This document shows, one piece after another, positions 1 to 10,655 of a stretch of 64,000 nt of DNA. The stretch is from assembly GCA_014843695.1 (NCBI GenBank), contig CM026387.1, forward strand, positions 80,200,661 to 80,264,660. Reading direction: 5' to 3'. Each line of letters begins with the position of its first letter. Position 1 is the first letter of the stretch. A model generated the notes under the pieces. That model was not told where the DNA came from. It did not search any database and saw only the letters and a list, made by a program, of their open reading frames with translations. The translations under genes were made by a program, and so were the position numbers. Source of the DNA: Archivesica marissinica. Its lineage: Eukaryota; Mollusca; Bivalvia; Venerida; Vesicomyidae.

Positions 1-221
1 TTATATGTACTTACTCTCACCCTGACAATAACCATCCAGGAGGGGCGTAAACGGATGCTACAGCATGACGGTAGTTTGCACCAAACTATATTTTATACGC
101 AGACACGTTAAATGTGCTCATCTAAGACACCAGGTGTAGGGTGTAGATTATTGTCCTTTGTCAAATGTTTGAAAATCACAAGAATACTGGTTATATGATA
201 CCCTTTGGATAGTAAGTTAGC

Positions 222-272
222 AATACAGACAGACAGACAGACAGACAGGACAGACAGACAGACAGACAGTCT
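222..272. repeat. (ACAG)n microsatellite
   Basis: Tetranucleotide run of ACAG/GACA with one interruption near 249. The Leu/Ser/Cys-rich peptide readable on the minus strand here is an artefact of the repeat. Confidence 0.9.
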
Positions 273-419
273 ATGTTATTGTCGAAAACCATATACGGTT
301 TCTTGACACATATATACAGTATAACACATGATGTGATGATCAATCCACATAGCTTGATAATCAAAAACATTATACACAACAAAAGTTCTAATATCCCAAA
401 TTTCTCTTACCTTACCTTT

Positions 420-1200
420 AAATAAATACAAATATGTTCAAAAGGTTCTTCAGCTCTTGTGTTAAGTCGTCGAAACCAATTTGTTTTACTAGTTCCAGAA
501 CATCTACTCACACTGTCTGCTTCAGTGAATGCATACATTACAGGTAATGTGATTGGTTTCTATCTTCCCAGCAGCGCTCTCTAGATTGGCACGATCTGCA
601 CTGTACCTCAAACCATTGGCAAAGATATAGTTATGCAAAGTTTGTCATAGTTCAAAATTATGAATATTACGATGTTCAAAGCAATATGATTCCACGTGTA
701 ATTTTATAGCATCAGATGAATAACTACAGTCGAGTAGAAAATGATATTCATCACCATTACCATTGTTGCAATGTTGACAAATCTGTGATTTCTTGTTCCA
801 AATTTTACATATTACATACGTATCTAGTGAGTGTATGCGTGTACAATCTATGCATTGTACCTTTTAATGAATTTTGGATGACAGAATACCAATCGTTTAA
901 GAATAAATCTTTTAATTTCTGTTGTACAGCAGCTCTTGTCGAGTTCTGGTTAGGGGAATTCGCTAGAGGTCAATAGCCTACATTAACAACGCCACATTTT
1001 GTTAGGATTTCTAAAACGATATTTAATTTTACAATATTAACAGTGAGCTTCGAGTCATTACACTATTTGGCATAGAGATCAAATGCATCTTGTAAACCAT
1101 TGGCATTCTCAGCCATTAAATCAGTATCGTCTATTGACAGTAGGATATATATATACATTGGTCACCAATATCATTGATGAGCTACAATACCAACAACAGT
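420..1200 (-). pseudogene. Decayed non-LTR retrotransposon ORF2, 3' part
   Basis: Read on the minus strand, about 1135-1065 gives a reverse-transcriptase palm remnant (VDDTDLMAENANGLQDAF), matching the YADD catalytic box and following helix with Tyr replaced by Val. Next comes a KLTVNIVK segment. Around 790-720 lies the C-terminal Cys motif of such ORF2 proteins, ICQHCN followed by DEYHFLLDC. Several stops and frame changes break it, so it is inactive. The same Cys motif recurs in the LINE 3' end at 56.4-56.9 kb. The clade is uncertain (CR1/L2-like by the general look of the tail domain). A SINE tail interrupts the far end at about 1219-1290. Confidence 0.6.
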
Positions 1201-1218
1201 TCCATTTTGCATGAGATA

Positions 1219-1290
1219 ATCATCCGCACCAATGAGAGTGATTAATATAAACTGTTAAAACTTGCTTCGCAATCGTTGTAAAATAAATCA
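1219..1290 (+). mobile_element. SINE 3' tail fragment (shared tail type)
   Basis: GAGAGTGATTAATATAA followed by AACTTGCTTCGCAATCG and an AAATAAAT-type end. The same tail ends the SINE at 46.27-46.52 kb and, with small changes, the Leu-like SINEs at 29.9, 31.4 and 48.0 kb. The tRNA-like head is missing. Confidence 0.6.
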
Positions 1291-1775
1291 AGTTTTTAAT
1301 AAAAGGTAATTTAAATACAATGAGAATAACACAGTTGACACTTTTTCACTTTGGCGTACACCTATGTTACTAGGGAAATAATAGAACACTCTTATTTTCA
1401 TGACACAATATATTATAGTGCTAGAGTGTTAAACATATATTTAATTAACATAATTAAATAAACAGTTCCATTAATGCAATAGCTAAAACATGTTCCCACA
1501 TAAACCGCTTCTTCATACAATTAGTGAGAGTCACTACACGGGTATTTTGCAATAATTGCTCGCTTAATACTAGAATTTAGCCACTTGGTGTACTGATAGA
1601 ATGATAATGTGTGGACCTTTTCCTAACGAGACCCTAGGTTCTGGGTCAAGGGGTCCCCCAACATTCAAGATGGCCGCCGTTTTTGCAGTGTCAGTGAGTT
1701 GGACATATAACTGTATTATACTTTTATTACTTGACAGATTTAAATCAAATCAAATGGATATCATCATCATCATCA

Positions 1776-3506
1776 TCAATCCTCTTCACCCCGGTTGGGG
1801 TATAGGGCCTTCACCACTGCTCTCCACTTGGACCGGTCCGTTGCTGCTGCTGCTTTGGCTTCCCCCCAGGACATCCTGCTTCGGCGCAGCTCACTGTCCA
1901 GAGTCCTTCGCCATGTCGTAACTGGTCGACCTCTTTTCCGTGTGCCCTGTGGATTCCAATCCAGTGCTTGACGTGCTATGTTGGGCTGGTCTCGTCGTAG
2001 AGTGTGCCCTATCCACCGCCACTTCCTCTGTGTGATAGAGTCTGTGATGGGGTCCTGTCTTGTTTGCCGCCACAACTCCTGGTTGGTGATCTTTTCTGGC
2101 CATCTGATGCGTAGGATCTGTCTGAGGAAGTTGTTGATGAATACCTGTAGTTTGATGTCAAGGCCCTTGGTGCGTCTCCAGGTCTCAGCTCCGTACAAGA
2201 GGACTGTCTTAACATTCGTCTCAAACAGTTTGAGCTTTGTCTTGAGGTGGATGTTATTGTTGTTCCATACTGGCTTCAACGTCACAAAGGCATGTCGTGC
2301 TTTCCCAATACGGGCTTGGATGTCTTCTTCTGTTCCCCCTGTTTTGCTGATGACACTGCCGAGGTAGGTGAAGGAGTCAACATTATCGATTGGATGGCCA
2401 TCTATCTGAATGGGTGTGTTCCTTGCCGCGTTTACCCTGAGGCACTTTGTCTTCTTAATGTTGATATCCAGCCCTGTAGTCTTTGCAACTGTGTGTAAGC
2501 GTTCTGAATTCTGTTGCATGTGTTGGTGTGTGTGGGACAGGAGGCCTATATCGTCCGCAAAGTCGAGGTCCTCCAACTTCTCTGTAAGTGTCCACTGTAT
2601 TCTTCTTGGTATGTCTACTGTCGTTCTCATTATCCAGTCCAGTACGACGGAGAAAATGAGAGGCGAGAGCATACAGCCCTGACGGACGCCGGTGCTGACG
2701 GGAAATGGCTGTGAAAGGTTCATGTCATGGATCACATGGCAAGTGGTGTTGTTGTACAGGCTCCGAATAATGTTGATGATCTTTCCTGGTGTGCCGTAGT
2801 GCCCGAGGATGCTCCATATGACGTCTATATCAATCGTGTTAAACGCTTTCTTGAAATCGATGAAGTTGATGTAGATTGGAGACTGCCATTCGATGGACTG
2901 TTCAACGATGATGCGGAATGTTGCTATCTGATCCGTGCATGATCATCCTGCCCTGAATCCTGCCTGTTCTTCCCTCAGCTTGGCGTTCACTGCATTCTTG
3001 ATCCTTTCTAGTAGGAGTCTTGTGAGGACCTTACTTGGAATGGACAGTAGATGGATGCCCCTCCAATTCTGGCAGTTGCTGAGGTCACCCTTCTTGGGTA
3101 GCTTGATGATGTGCCCTACTCTCCATTCTTCTGGAACCACTTCTTCATCCCAGACTTGCTGTATAAGGTCTAGTAGTAGTGCTGCTGTGGTCTCAGTCGA
3201 TGCCTTCAGTGCTTCTGGTGGGATGTTGTCTGGCCCCGGTGCTTTCCCATTTTTGATCTTGTTGATGGCCCTTGTCACTTCATTCCTTGTGATCTGTCCC
3301 ATCTCTAGTTCCAGATCTGGTCCGTCTGCTATGTCTGGTGGGTTGGTCACAGGTGTACCGCTGAGTAGTTCCTGGAAATGGTCCTTCCACCTTGTCATCT
3401 GGTCTTCTGGTTTGGAGAGGGTGTTACCATCAACGTCCTTCACTGGTTTGTTGGGGTTGCTCCTTCTGCCGGAAAGTTGTCTAGTTATGCTGTATAGGGT
3501 CTTCAT
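1776..3506 (-). pseudogene. RTE-like polyprotein, reverse transcriptase part (one in-frame stop)
   Basis: Continues the polyprotein in a single frame from 3506 to the stop at 1776-1778, interrupted by one TGA at 2943-2945. Visible RT blocks are EEWRVGHIIKLPKKGD, NWRGIHLLS, EEQAGFRAG, IYINFIDFKKAFNTID, STGVRQGCMLSPLIF and the catalytic LDFADDIGLLS (Ala-Asp-Asp). Then come YLGSVIS and a C-terminal region with LLYGAETWR, RWRWIGHTLRR and GRPVTTWRRTLDSE. The TGA stands where relatives have Arg (GFR-x-GR-x-C-x-DQI), so a CGA to TGA CpG transition explains it. The rest is intact, which suggests a young copy. RTE assignment is moderately sure; the family is not determined. Confidence 0.85.
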
Positions 3507-4731
3507 GTCGTTGTGGTATGCTGCTTCCTGTGCTTGTCCAGCCAGCTTGTCTACCTGATCCCTTTTGTCTTGTCGTGCGCTCTTCTTGACTTCTTTGTTC
3601 TTGGTGCTGTATTCTCCCTGGATGTTCTGTTTTCGCCTGCTTCAGTCGGTGCCGAATTCCTCTTCTTTCTTCAATGATCTGGATGGTGTGGTCTGTGAGC
3701 CAGGTCTTGTACTTCTTCGTTCTAAATCCCAGCTTCTCTTCGCATGTCGTTGTGAAAGAGCATTTGACGCGGTCCCACTTCTTTTCCAACGATCCGTCTT
3801 CTAAGTCGGCTAGGGCCTGAAACATGTTGCCGAGGGCGATGGCGAACTCTTGCTGTTGCTCTGCTGCCTTCAGTTTGGATGTGGCGTATCGCTTGTTCTG
3901 CTGGATGCCCGTCTCTCTTGCACTGGCAATTCTGACTTGTAGTTTGGCGATGATTAGTTCATGGTCGGAACCTGCATCAGCTCCTCGATACGCTCTGACA
4001 TCCGTGAGGGTCCTCCTCCAACTTCTTGAGATCGTGACATGGTCGATCTGGTTCGCTGTTGCCTGGTCGGGTGATGTCCATGTGGTCTTGTGAATGATGC
4101 GGTGCTTAAAGATAGTTCCACCGATGACAAGATCATTTAGCCCACAGAAGTTGGCGAAGAGTTCCCCATTTTCATTCGTGGTCCCGAGTCCCTCCTTTCC
4201 CATGACGGTCTCTCTACCAGTGTTGGTTCCTCCAACTTTCGCATTCATGTCACCCATAACAATGGTGATGTCCCTCTTGTGCACCCTGTCTAACATTCCT
4301 TGAAGCTGCTGGTAGAAATCTTCTTTGGTGTCCATGTCTGCAGCGTTGGTTGGTGCGTAGCACTGGACGATGGTAACTTCTTGAAATTTAGAGTGAAATC
4401 TGGCAGTCAGTAGTCTGTCACTTATTGGTTCCCATTCCAAAAGACATGTGTGCGCTTTCTTGGTAAGCATGAGTCCAACTCCGTTGCGATGTGCATCGTT
4501 CTCATTTGCTGGTCCAGAGTATAGAAGCGTGTGTCCTGTTGCCAAAGTAACCTTTCCTGCTGTGGTCCAACGTACCTCACTTAGTCCTAACATATTTATT
4601 TTATATATATCCATCTCTCTGGACACCTGAGCCGCTTTTCCCGTTTCGTATAGTGTTCTTACATTCCAAAATCCGATCCGTGAGACGTTCTTAGGGGAGA
4701 GAAGATTTGTCCGCAGATTGCTCTGTTTCAT
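3481..4731 (-). pseudogene. RTE-like polyprotein, endonuclease part (frameshifted)
   Basis: This is the exonuclease-endonuclease-phosphatase domain that nicks target DNA to prime reverse transcription. From the Met at 4731 the motifs appear in order: IGFWNVRTLYE (catalytic Asn), LGLSEVRW (Glu), GDMNAKVGG (Asp/Asn), and SDHELI near residue 260 (final Asp-His pair). The frame then drifts into a basic, low-similarity tail. Around 3635-3660 the sensible reading moves to another frame, where a Lys-rich linker leads directly into the reverse transcriptase, so a small indel splits an originally continuous polyprotein. Vertebrate and mollusc databases often label such fragments craniofacial development protein 2-like; that name comes from this endonuclease fold and is not a function here. 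Confidence 0.85.
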
Positions 4732-4800
4732 ACGCTCTCCTCTTGGTCGATACCGTAAATCCTCCGTAGTAGTTGCTGTGGTGTTGGTTTCTGTAGCGTG

Positions 4801-5640
4801 TTGTTATTATATTACATGCATGATTAAAATGAAATACATTGTGGGTGTTCATTGGTCAAAGTCAAGGTCATAGTCAAGGTCAAATGGTGAAATTTACATA
4901 AAAAACACATTTTTACCATGCATAAGTACCTTTATTTTGAAAACTATAGGTTTAAATAGTATGTTATTTACATTAATGTAATGCATGATGTATCCCCTTT
5001 AATTTGGTATGTTGATTACTGACTTCTGTTTTGTATCCATAGATATACAAGATGATTTCCAAGTGGAATCCAAATATGTATTGTGCAATAGAATGGTTAT
5101 ATATTTTTTCTTTGTTTGATACACATACAATCGACATAAATGAACTCTAAAACAATGTTAATATTTTATATCTGCTAAGAAATGTGTATATAGTAGTAGC
5201 CGTATATCCGGATATGGTATTGATTCGGATATTAAAATTGTTGCAGTACTAAATGGCTTACATTTTTATAATTTAGTTAAATGCACACAAACTAATTATT
5301 ATAGTGTATGTACTGTCATAAGAAGTCAAATTCCCGGAGCATTTGTTTTGATAATGCATAGCTCTTGTTACTAGTATATTTGATAACAACCAGTAGTATG
5401 CAATTTTTATGTAATGGTTGCCTGCAGCAATAACAAACTACTAACACAAGATTCATCACAAGAATGCATTACTAAGTTTAAACTGTACTATCATGAGATA
5501 TACTAACATACATGTACCAACGTAGCATCAATGTCAAAAAAAGTTGTCATAGCTAAAACTGAAAACATTGATTTAGACAAGTAGTATAGAGGAATATGAA
5601 ATTGATTGGGCAAAAGGGAAAAAAACAATGCTGATCTTGT
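4801..5640. other. AT-rich intergenic sequence, nothing recognised
   Basis: No open frame with recognisable content, no clear repeat and no RNA gene. It lies between the LINE 5' end and the nuclease-like pseudogene, and may hold decayed upstream parts of the latter. Confidence 0.5.
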
Positions 5641-7735
5641 GTGTCCAGTTAATTATGAAACATTCATACAGGACATCAACCGCTATTATAGGTCTGGACG
5701 TTGTCTATATCAACTCCATATCTGCTTAGTTGGTGATATTGCTAAAAGTATATGGTGCAAAATGGCATAGAACATGTAGAAATAATGTTGGGTTGTGGAA
5801 ATATGAAGCACAAAAACGTCATGCAACTTCAAGCAGGAATGACCCAACACAAACTCCAAGAAACGTAACCCGTGGCTCAAGTGGATACTAAATGTTTGAC
5901 ACAACTGTTACCTTGGCTGCTATGTGGCCCTGAAGTAGCCAGGCTGGTTAATGCATTTGAAAATTCAAATAGTGTCTCTACAGCTAAATCCAATTACAAA
6001 CATTACGAACAAACAAAAAGTATCCAACATACATTTCAGCAGCAAGTAAATGATCTGGTGTCTGTGATACAAGACCTAATAAACCCGTTTGCTAATAAAT
6101 CGGATAACCTACTAGTTCTTGACACAAGATATATTGTTGACACAAGTGTAGCAGAGGGCATTAAACACTTAACAGACTTGGGGAAGCAGTAATATGAGAC
6201 ATATGTAAAAGAGAGGCTTGTAACACATGAACAATCAGTTACAGACACAATTAAACAAACCAAATTACCATTGTTCAGCAGGCCACCATTTGTGGGAAAC
6301 AGTCAAAACAAAAACTTGAACTTGTGTCCCTTGAAGAGACTTGCGCTTTATTCTCGAGGCTCTATGTGTCGTGTCAGGTTCGAAAAGGAGACCTTAGTGA
6401 GTTCTTCTCACATGAAAACACTAAATATGCCCCACCACTCTCACACTTTGGTAAATTGAGCACTGGAAAAAAGTCTGAACTGACCTGTCTGGAACAGCTC
6501 TGCCAGTCCTGTGAACCAACACATGAAACGCCAGTGGTAGACGCGCTGTTGTTTGATGGTGCTGCGATTATTACCATGCTGAAGCCACAGAAAAAATGAA
6601 GGACATTTCAGGATTATGCTGTAGACGTGTTTCTGCCATATGTACAAGGGTATTTGACTAATGTCCATAGAGTTGATTTAGTTTGGGATAGATACATTGA
6701 CAATAGCTTGAAAACTTGGGCACGGGTAAATCGTGGTACTGGTATTCGTAAAAGGGTGCTGTCTGATATGACAATTCCATCTAACTGGGACACCTTTCTG
6801 CGAAATGATAAGAACAAGAATGAATTATTTGACTTCTTGGCAACTGATTGTAGCAATATGACAGTTCCATATGGAAAATATATCATTTCCACAAAAGGGA
6901 TCATTATTGGAACCACAGCAATCGAAAATAGAGATTCCATTGCACTACGCTCACATGAGGAAGCAGAGAGCAGGCTTCTACTTCACGCAGCTCATGCCGA
7001 CAAATCTGAAATGAAGAGGCTTATGATTAAGACAGTTGATACTGACGTTATTGTGATAGCTGCAGGAATGTTCAGTAAGTGTGGCTTAGATGAGTTATGG
7101 TTTGAAATTGGCACAGGAACACTTCTAAGATATATACCCATACACAGCATGGTTATAACTATGGGCGAAGATATGGCGAGGGCATTGCCAGGATTCTATG
7201 CATTGACGGGCTGCGACCAGGTGTCAGGATTTCTGGGAAAAGGAAAGTGAACAGCTTGGAACACTTTGTTATCATTCCCTCTGGCAGTTCAGGCATTTAC
7301 AACATTGGGCAACACACCAAGTGAACAGCAGATCAATGACTGTACCCCTGTTGTTGAAAGGTTTGTTGTGTTGATGTACGATAGGTCAAGTCAATGTGAA
7401 AACACCAATGATGTCCGATCTATTCACACAGAAAGGCCGTGCTATAGATGCTATACCAACATCTGCTGCTCTTTACCAGCACACACAGCGTGCAGCCTAC
7501 CAGGCAGGCTACTGCTGGAGTCAAGCACTATGTCCATCGCCAACACTACCATCTCCAGCAGAACATGGATGGACAAAGGAAGCCGAACTACACTCACCGT
7601 GGAAACCACTGTGGACAACGTTGTTACCAGCATCAAAGTCCTGCATGGAATTATTGAAGTGTGGTTGTGACAAGGATACGGGGTTGTCAAATGCATGTCT
7701 TAGAGTTGTGTATTACGGCACAAAGAAGTTTTTTT
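5640..7735 (+). pseudogene. Broken copy of a multicopy invertebrate protein with PIN/FEN-like nuclease motifs
   Basis: One ancestral coding sequence is readable in pieces: 5872-6192 continuing in frame past a TAA through LPLFSRPPFVGN (about 6270-6300), 6324-6599 (LFSRLYVSCQVRKGDLSEFF, then FDGAAIITML), 6627-7250, 7266-7400, and 7396-7680. The central piece has VDLVWDRYIDNSLK, RGTGIRKRVL, a Trp-x2-FLR motif, SHEEAESRLLLHAA, TVDTDVIVIAAG and FYALTGCDQVSGFLGKGK. The tail has ERFVVLMYDR, QKGRAIDAIP, HTQRAAYQAGYCW and a Trp-rich end leading to LLKCGCD. I recognise this as an unnamed family, abundant in corals, bivalves and fishes. The Asp-rich DTD and GCD motifs resemble the acidic centre of PIN/FEN nucleases; that fold is inferred. 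At least one stop and two or three frameshifts make it non-functional. The Cys-rich C-terminal end is missing. Confidence 0.7.
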
Positions 7736-7765
7736 TTTCGTTGAGCTATTTAATATTTAAATGAT

Positions 7766-8050
7766 GTGTTTTACGTTTATTTATCGTCGCTACCGGTTGC
7801 CCATATGAGCGACGCCCCTGAAGAGATTAGTAATTTTAGATTTTGGAGGATAGTGCAATGATACAGACAGAGACCCATTCCAGAGTCTCCTCTGGTTCTT
7901 TTACGTGCACGGTGTACAGCACCGACACGAGACCTCGGCTTAACGTCCCATCTGAAAGACTGTTAATTTTATTAGGGTCAGACGGGGGTCGAACCTGCGA
8001 TCCCTGGATTACCAGTCCACAGTGTTCCCACTGGACTACATATCCGTCTG
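7766..8050 (-). mobile_element. tRNA-derived SINE, family 1 (Thr-like head)
   Basis: Minus-strand SINE whose head has an A box near TAGTCCAGTGG and a B box GGTTCGA, with an anticodon-like GGT, so tRNA-Thr-like. The body contains the family marker CATATGGGCAACCGGTAGCG and the tail is ATAAATAAACGTAAAACA. A 12-bp target duplication, TATTTAAATGAT, lies at 7754-7765 and 8051-8062. Other copies are at 30.8, 47.45, 54.7, 54.85 and 59.86 kb. Confidence 0.85.
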
Positions 8051-8097
8051 TATTTAAATGATACTACACACAGTGGTCTATATATACTGTTTCCGTG

Positions 8098-8300
8098 GCC
8101 TAGTGATTAAGGCGTCCTCGTCAGGAGTTCATTCTGATATGGCCGATTGGTGAGCTGCCAGCTAGTTAAATAATGGTTACCTGGCGCCTGGCCTACAAGG
8201 ATAGGATTCGGGAAGTACTGGTGTCCAGAAGAGATGTCTCTTAAGTCAGTAATGGTTGGCCCTTTCAATAGGGGTGACCCTATATAATAAATAAACACTT
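8098..8300 (+). mobile_element. Possible tRNA-derived SINE, family 5
   Basis: Starts with an A-box-like GTGGCCTAGTGATTAAGGCG, has a structured GC-richer body, and ends in ATAATAAATAAACAC. No second copy occurs in the window and the B box is unclear, so the call rests on the head and tail only. Confidence 0.4.
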
Positions 8301-8462
8301 TACTTGTATAGAGAATATTAGATTAGGTTATAGCTACTATCTTATTGGCAATATTTTATACCAATAACAACTTTTACAGACTGTGATGCCATACCTTTCT
8401 AGTTCACACTCAGTCGTTGGCCAAGATGTCTGTCATTTTGATATTGTCTTTGACGTTGCATA

Positions 8463-8707
8463 GTTTGTTTGTTTTGGGGCTTTAGAGTCACGCCAACAGC
8501 TTAGGTCATACTGCGACTATCCAGCTATTATTGGTGCCGGAAGACCCCTGATGTCCCTCCGAGCACTATCGCCGTCACGGACGGACACCCGGGTAGAATC
8601 ACATGCTTCCTCACATGAAATAAGTCACACCAAACTGAAATTCGAACCTACAGCGACGAGGGGCAAGTGATTTGAAGTCAGCGACCTAAACAACTCGGCG
8701 ACGGAAG
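8463..8707 (-). mobile_element. tRNA-derived SINE, family 4 (Ser/Leu-like head), diverged
   Basis: Matches 37797-38020 and 60245-60511. On the minus strand the head would read GCCGAGTGGTTAAAG (A box), then a long variable region and GGTTCGAAT (B box). In this copy the head is eroded (ACTCGGCGACGG on the plus strand). Marker text on the plus strand is CCAACAGCTTAGGTCATAC. Confidence 0.65.
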
Positions 8708-8994
8708 CAATTCTAATGTTGTTGCATATCGACCATTAATTAGGTGGCATACGTGGTCATGTTTCTCAATAGTCTTCAAGCAAGATTCTATAATGTTTCA
8801 TACGGCTAATCTCATATACTTCTGGATTACGTGCATCGAATGCAACTCACGTTCCTGTATAGGAAAGTATGATTAAATAAAGACATGTCAGTCATACAAT
8901 TATGTCTTCAGACAGGAAGCTAAATTGAGCTAAATAGTTTAACATTAACATGTGTACGTGTTTAAAATCTGACACAGCATAGTATCGTTTGAGT

Positions 8995-9235
8995 GTGTTT
9001 TATGTTCATTGAGTTTGTTGCCTACATGGACGCCGCCCACTGAAGTTATCTCAGACATTTTATGTTTTAGAGGATAGGCCTGGTTTCTGATTCAGATACT
9101 CCCCTTGTTGTATTTGCTTACAGTGTAAGAGCACCTACGCTTTACTCATCTTTATTGTCTCATTCGAAATACCACATCTGATCCAAGGATTGCAAGTTCG
9201 TTAATCATTGGGTCACTGATCCGAGCGTCTAAAGT
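8995..9235 (-). mobile_element. Old, diverged family 1 SINE
   Basis: The stretch GTTGCCTACATGGACGCCGC and the following TTTTATGTTTTAGAGGATAG align with the family 1 body (GTTGCCCATATGAGCGACGC and GGAGGATAG). The region near 9180-9230 resembles its eroded tRNA-like head. Identity is clearly lower than in the other copies. Confidence 0.5.
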
Positions 9236-9655
9236 ATATGTAGGTTGTAAAACAATAAATAAATTGCCTATTAAATACATAGTAAAAAGTAAAAATAAAA
9301 CAGTCTCTTCATTTATATTTCTAATCTTTCATTTCTGCTGATACCACATCCACTGTGAAGAGGTATTCAAATCAGCCTGGAACACAGCAAAAATATTCCA
9401 AATGTAATGTTCACATAGCCAGAGCTCACCTGTGAATAACATCACTGTGCTTACACACTGTATTCCTCCGCCCAATAATACAGTATACCAATCTTCAGTT
9501 TGCAATGACCTGACTTATTATACCACATCTTTTCTACATATCAACTAGTCTGAAGTCTTCTTAAGTCAGATAATTTCTCAAAAAACACAAACACTATACA
9601 CTGCCTGTCATGAAAATGCATTTTTACCTAAATGAAAAATGAACTATATTAGTTT
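9236..9655. other. AT-rich sequence at contig end, nothing supported
   Basis: No similarity recognised. A short minus-strand frame near 9520-9450 ends in a stop and was not convincing as an exon. The sequence stops at the scaffold gap. Confidence 0.4.
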
Positions 9656-10655
9656 NNNNNNNNNNNNNNNNNNNNNNNNNNNNNNNNNNNNNNNNNNNNN
9701 NNNNNNNNNNNNNNNNNNNNNNNNNNNNNNNNNNNNNNNNNNNNNNNNNNNNNNNNNNNNNNNNNNNNNNNNNNNNNNNNNNNNNNNNNNNNNNNNNNNN
9801 NNNNNNNNNNNNNNNNNNNNNNNNNNNNNNNNNNNNNNNNNNNNNNNNNNNNNNNNNNNNNNNNNNNNNNNNNNNNNNNNNNNNNNNNNNNNNNNNNNNN
9901 NNNNNNNNNNNNNNNNNNNNNNNNNNNNNNNNNNNNNNNNNNNNNNNNNNNNNNNNNNNNNNNNNNNNNNNNNNNNNNNNNNNNNNNNNNNNNNNNNNNN
10001 NNNNNNNNNNNNNNNNNNNNNNNNNNNNNNNNNNNNNNNNNNNNNNNNNNNNNNNNNNNNNNNNNNNNNNNNNNNNNNNNNNNNNNNNNNNNNNNNNNNN
10101 NNNNNNNNNNNNNNNNNNNNNNNNNNNNNNNNNNNNNNNNNNNNNNNNNNNNNNNNNNNNNNNNNNNNNNNNNNNNNNNNNNNNNNNNNNNNNNNNNNNN
10201 NNNNNNNNNNNNNNNNNNNNNNNNNNNNNNNNNNNNNNNNNNNNNNNNNNNNNNNNNNNNNNNNNNNNNNNNNNNNNNNNNNNNNNNNNNNNNNNNNNNN
10301 NNNNNNNNNNNNNNNNNNNNNNNNNNNNNNNNNNNNNNNNNNNNNNNNNNNNNNNNNNNNNNNNNNNNNNNNNNNNNNNNNNNNNNNNNNNNNNNNNNNN
10401 NNNNNNNNNNNNNNNNNNNNNNNNNNNNNNNNNNNNNNNNNNNNNNNNNNNNNNNNNNNNNNNNNNNNNNNNNNNNNNNNNNNNNNNNNNNNNNNNNNNN
10501 NNNNNNNNNNNNNNNNNNNNNNNNNNNNNNNNNNNNNNNNNNNNNNNNNNNNNNNNNNNNNNNNNNNNNNNNNNNNNNNNNNNNNNNNNNNNNNNNNNNN
10601 NNNNNNNNNNNNNNNNNNNNNNNNNNNNNNNNNNNNNNNNNNNNNNNNNNNNNNN
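9656..10655. other. Scaffold gap (1000 N)
   Basis: Exactly 1000 N. It separates unique sequence from the middle of a 39-bp tandem array, so its real length is unknown. Confidence 1.

Larger units (their letters stand above)
1757..4800 (-). mobile_element. RTE-like non-LTR retrotransposon, nearly full length
   Basis: One long minus-strand element with an apurinic-type endonuclease followed by a reverse transcriptase. It ends in a short (GAT)n tail (1758-1778 on the plus strand reads as ATC repeats) directly after the stop codon. Endonuclease plus reverse transcriptase in one polyprotein, a short 3' UTR and a short-repeat tail are typical of the RTE clade. The 5' edge is approximate: similarity to a transcribed leader fades near 4800. 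Target-site duplications were not identified. It carries one frameshift and one stop, so it is probably recently inactivated. Confidence 0.85.

Noticed and set aside
9450..9530. Short minus-strand frame ending at a stop, possibly a terminal exon
   Set aside because: No acceptor with a fitting phase and no recognisable similarity.
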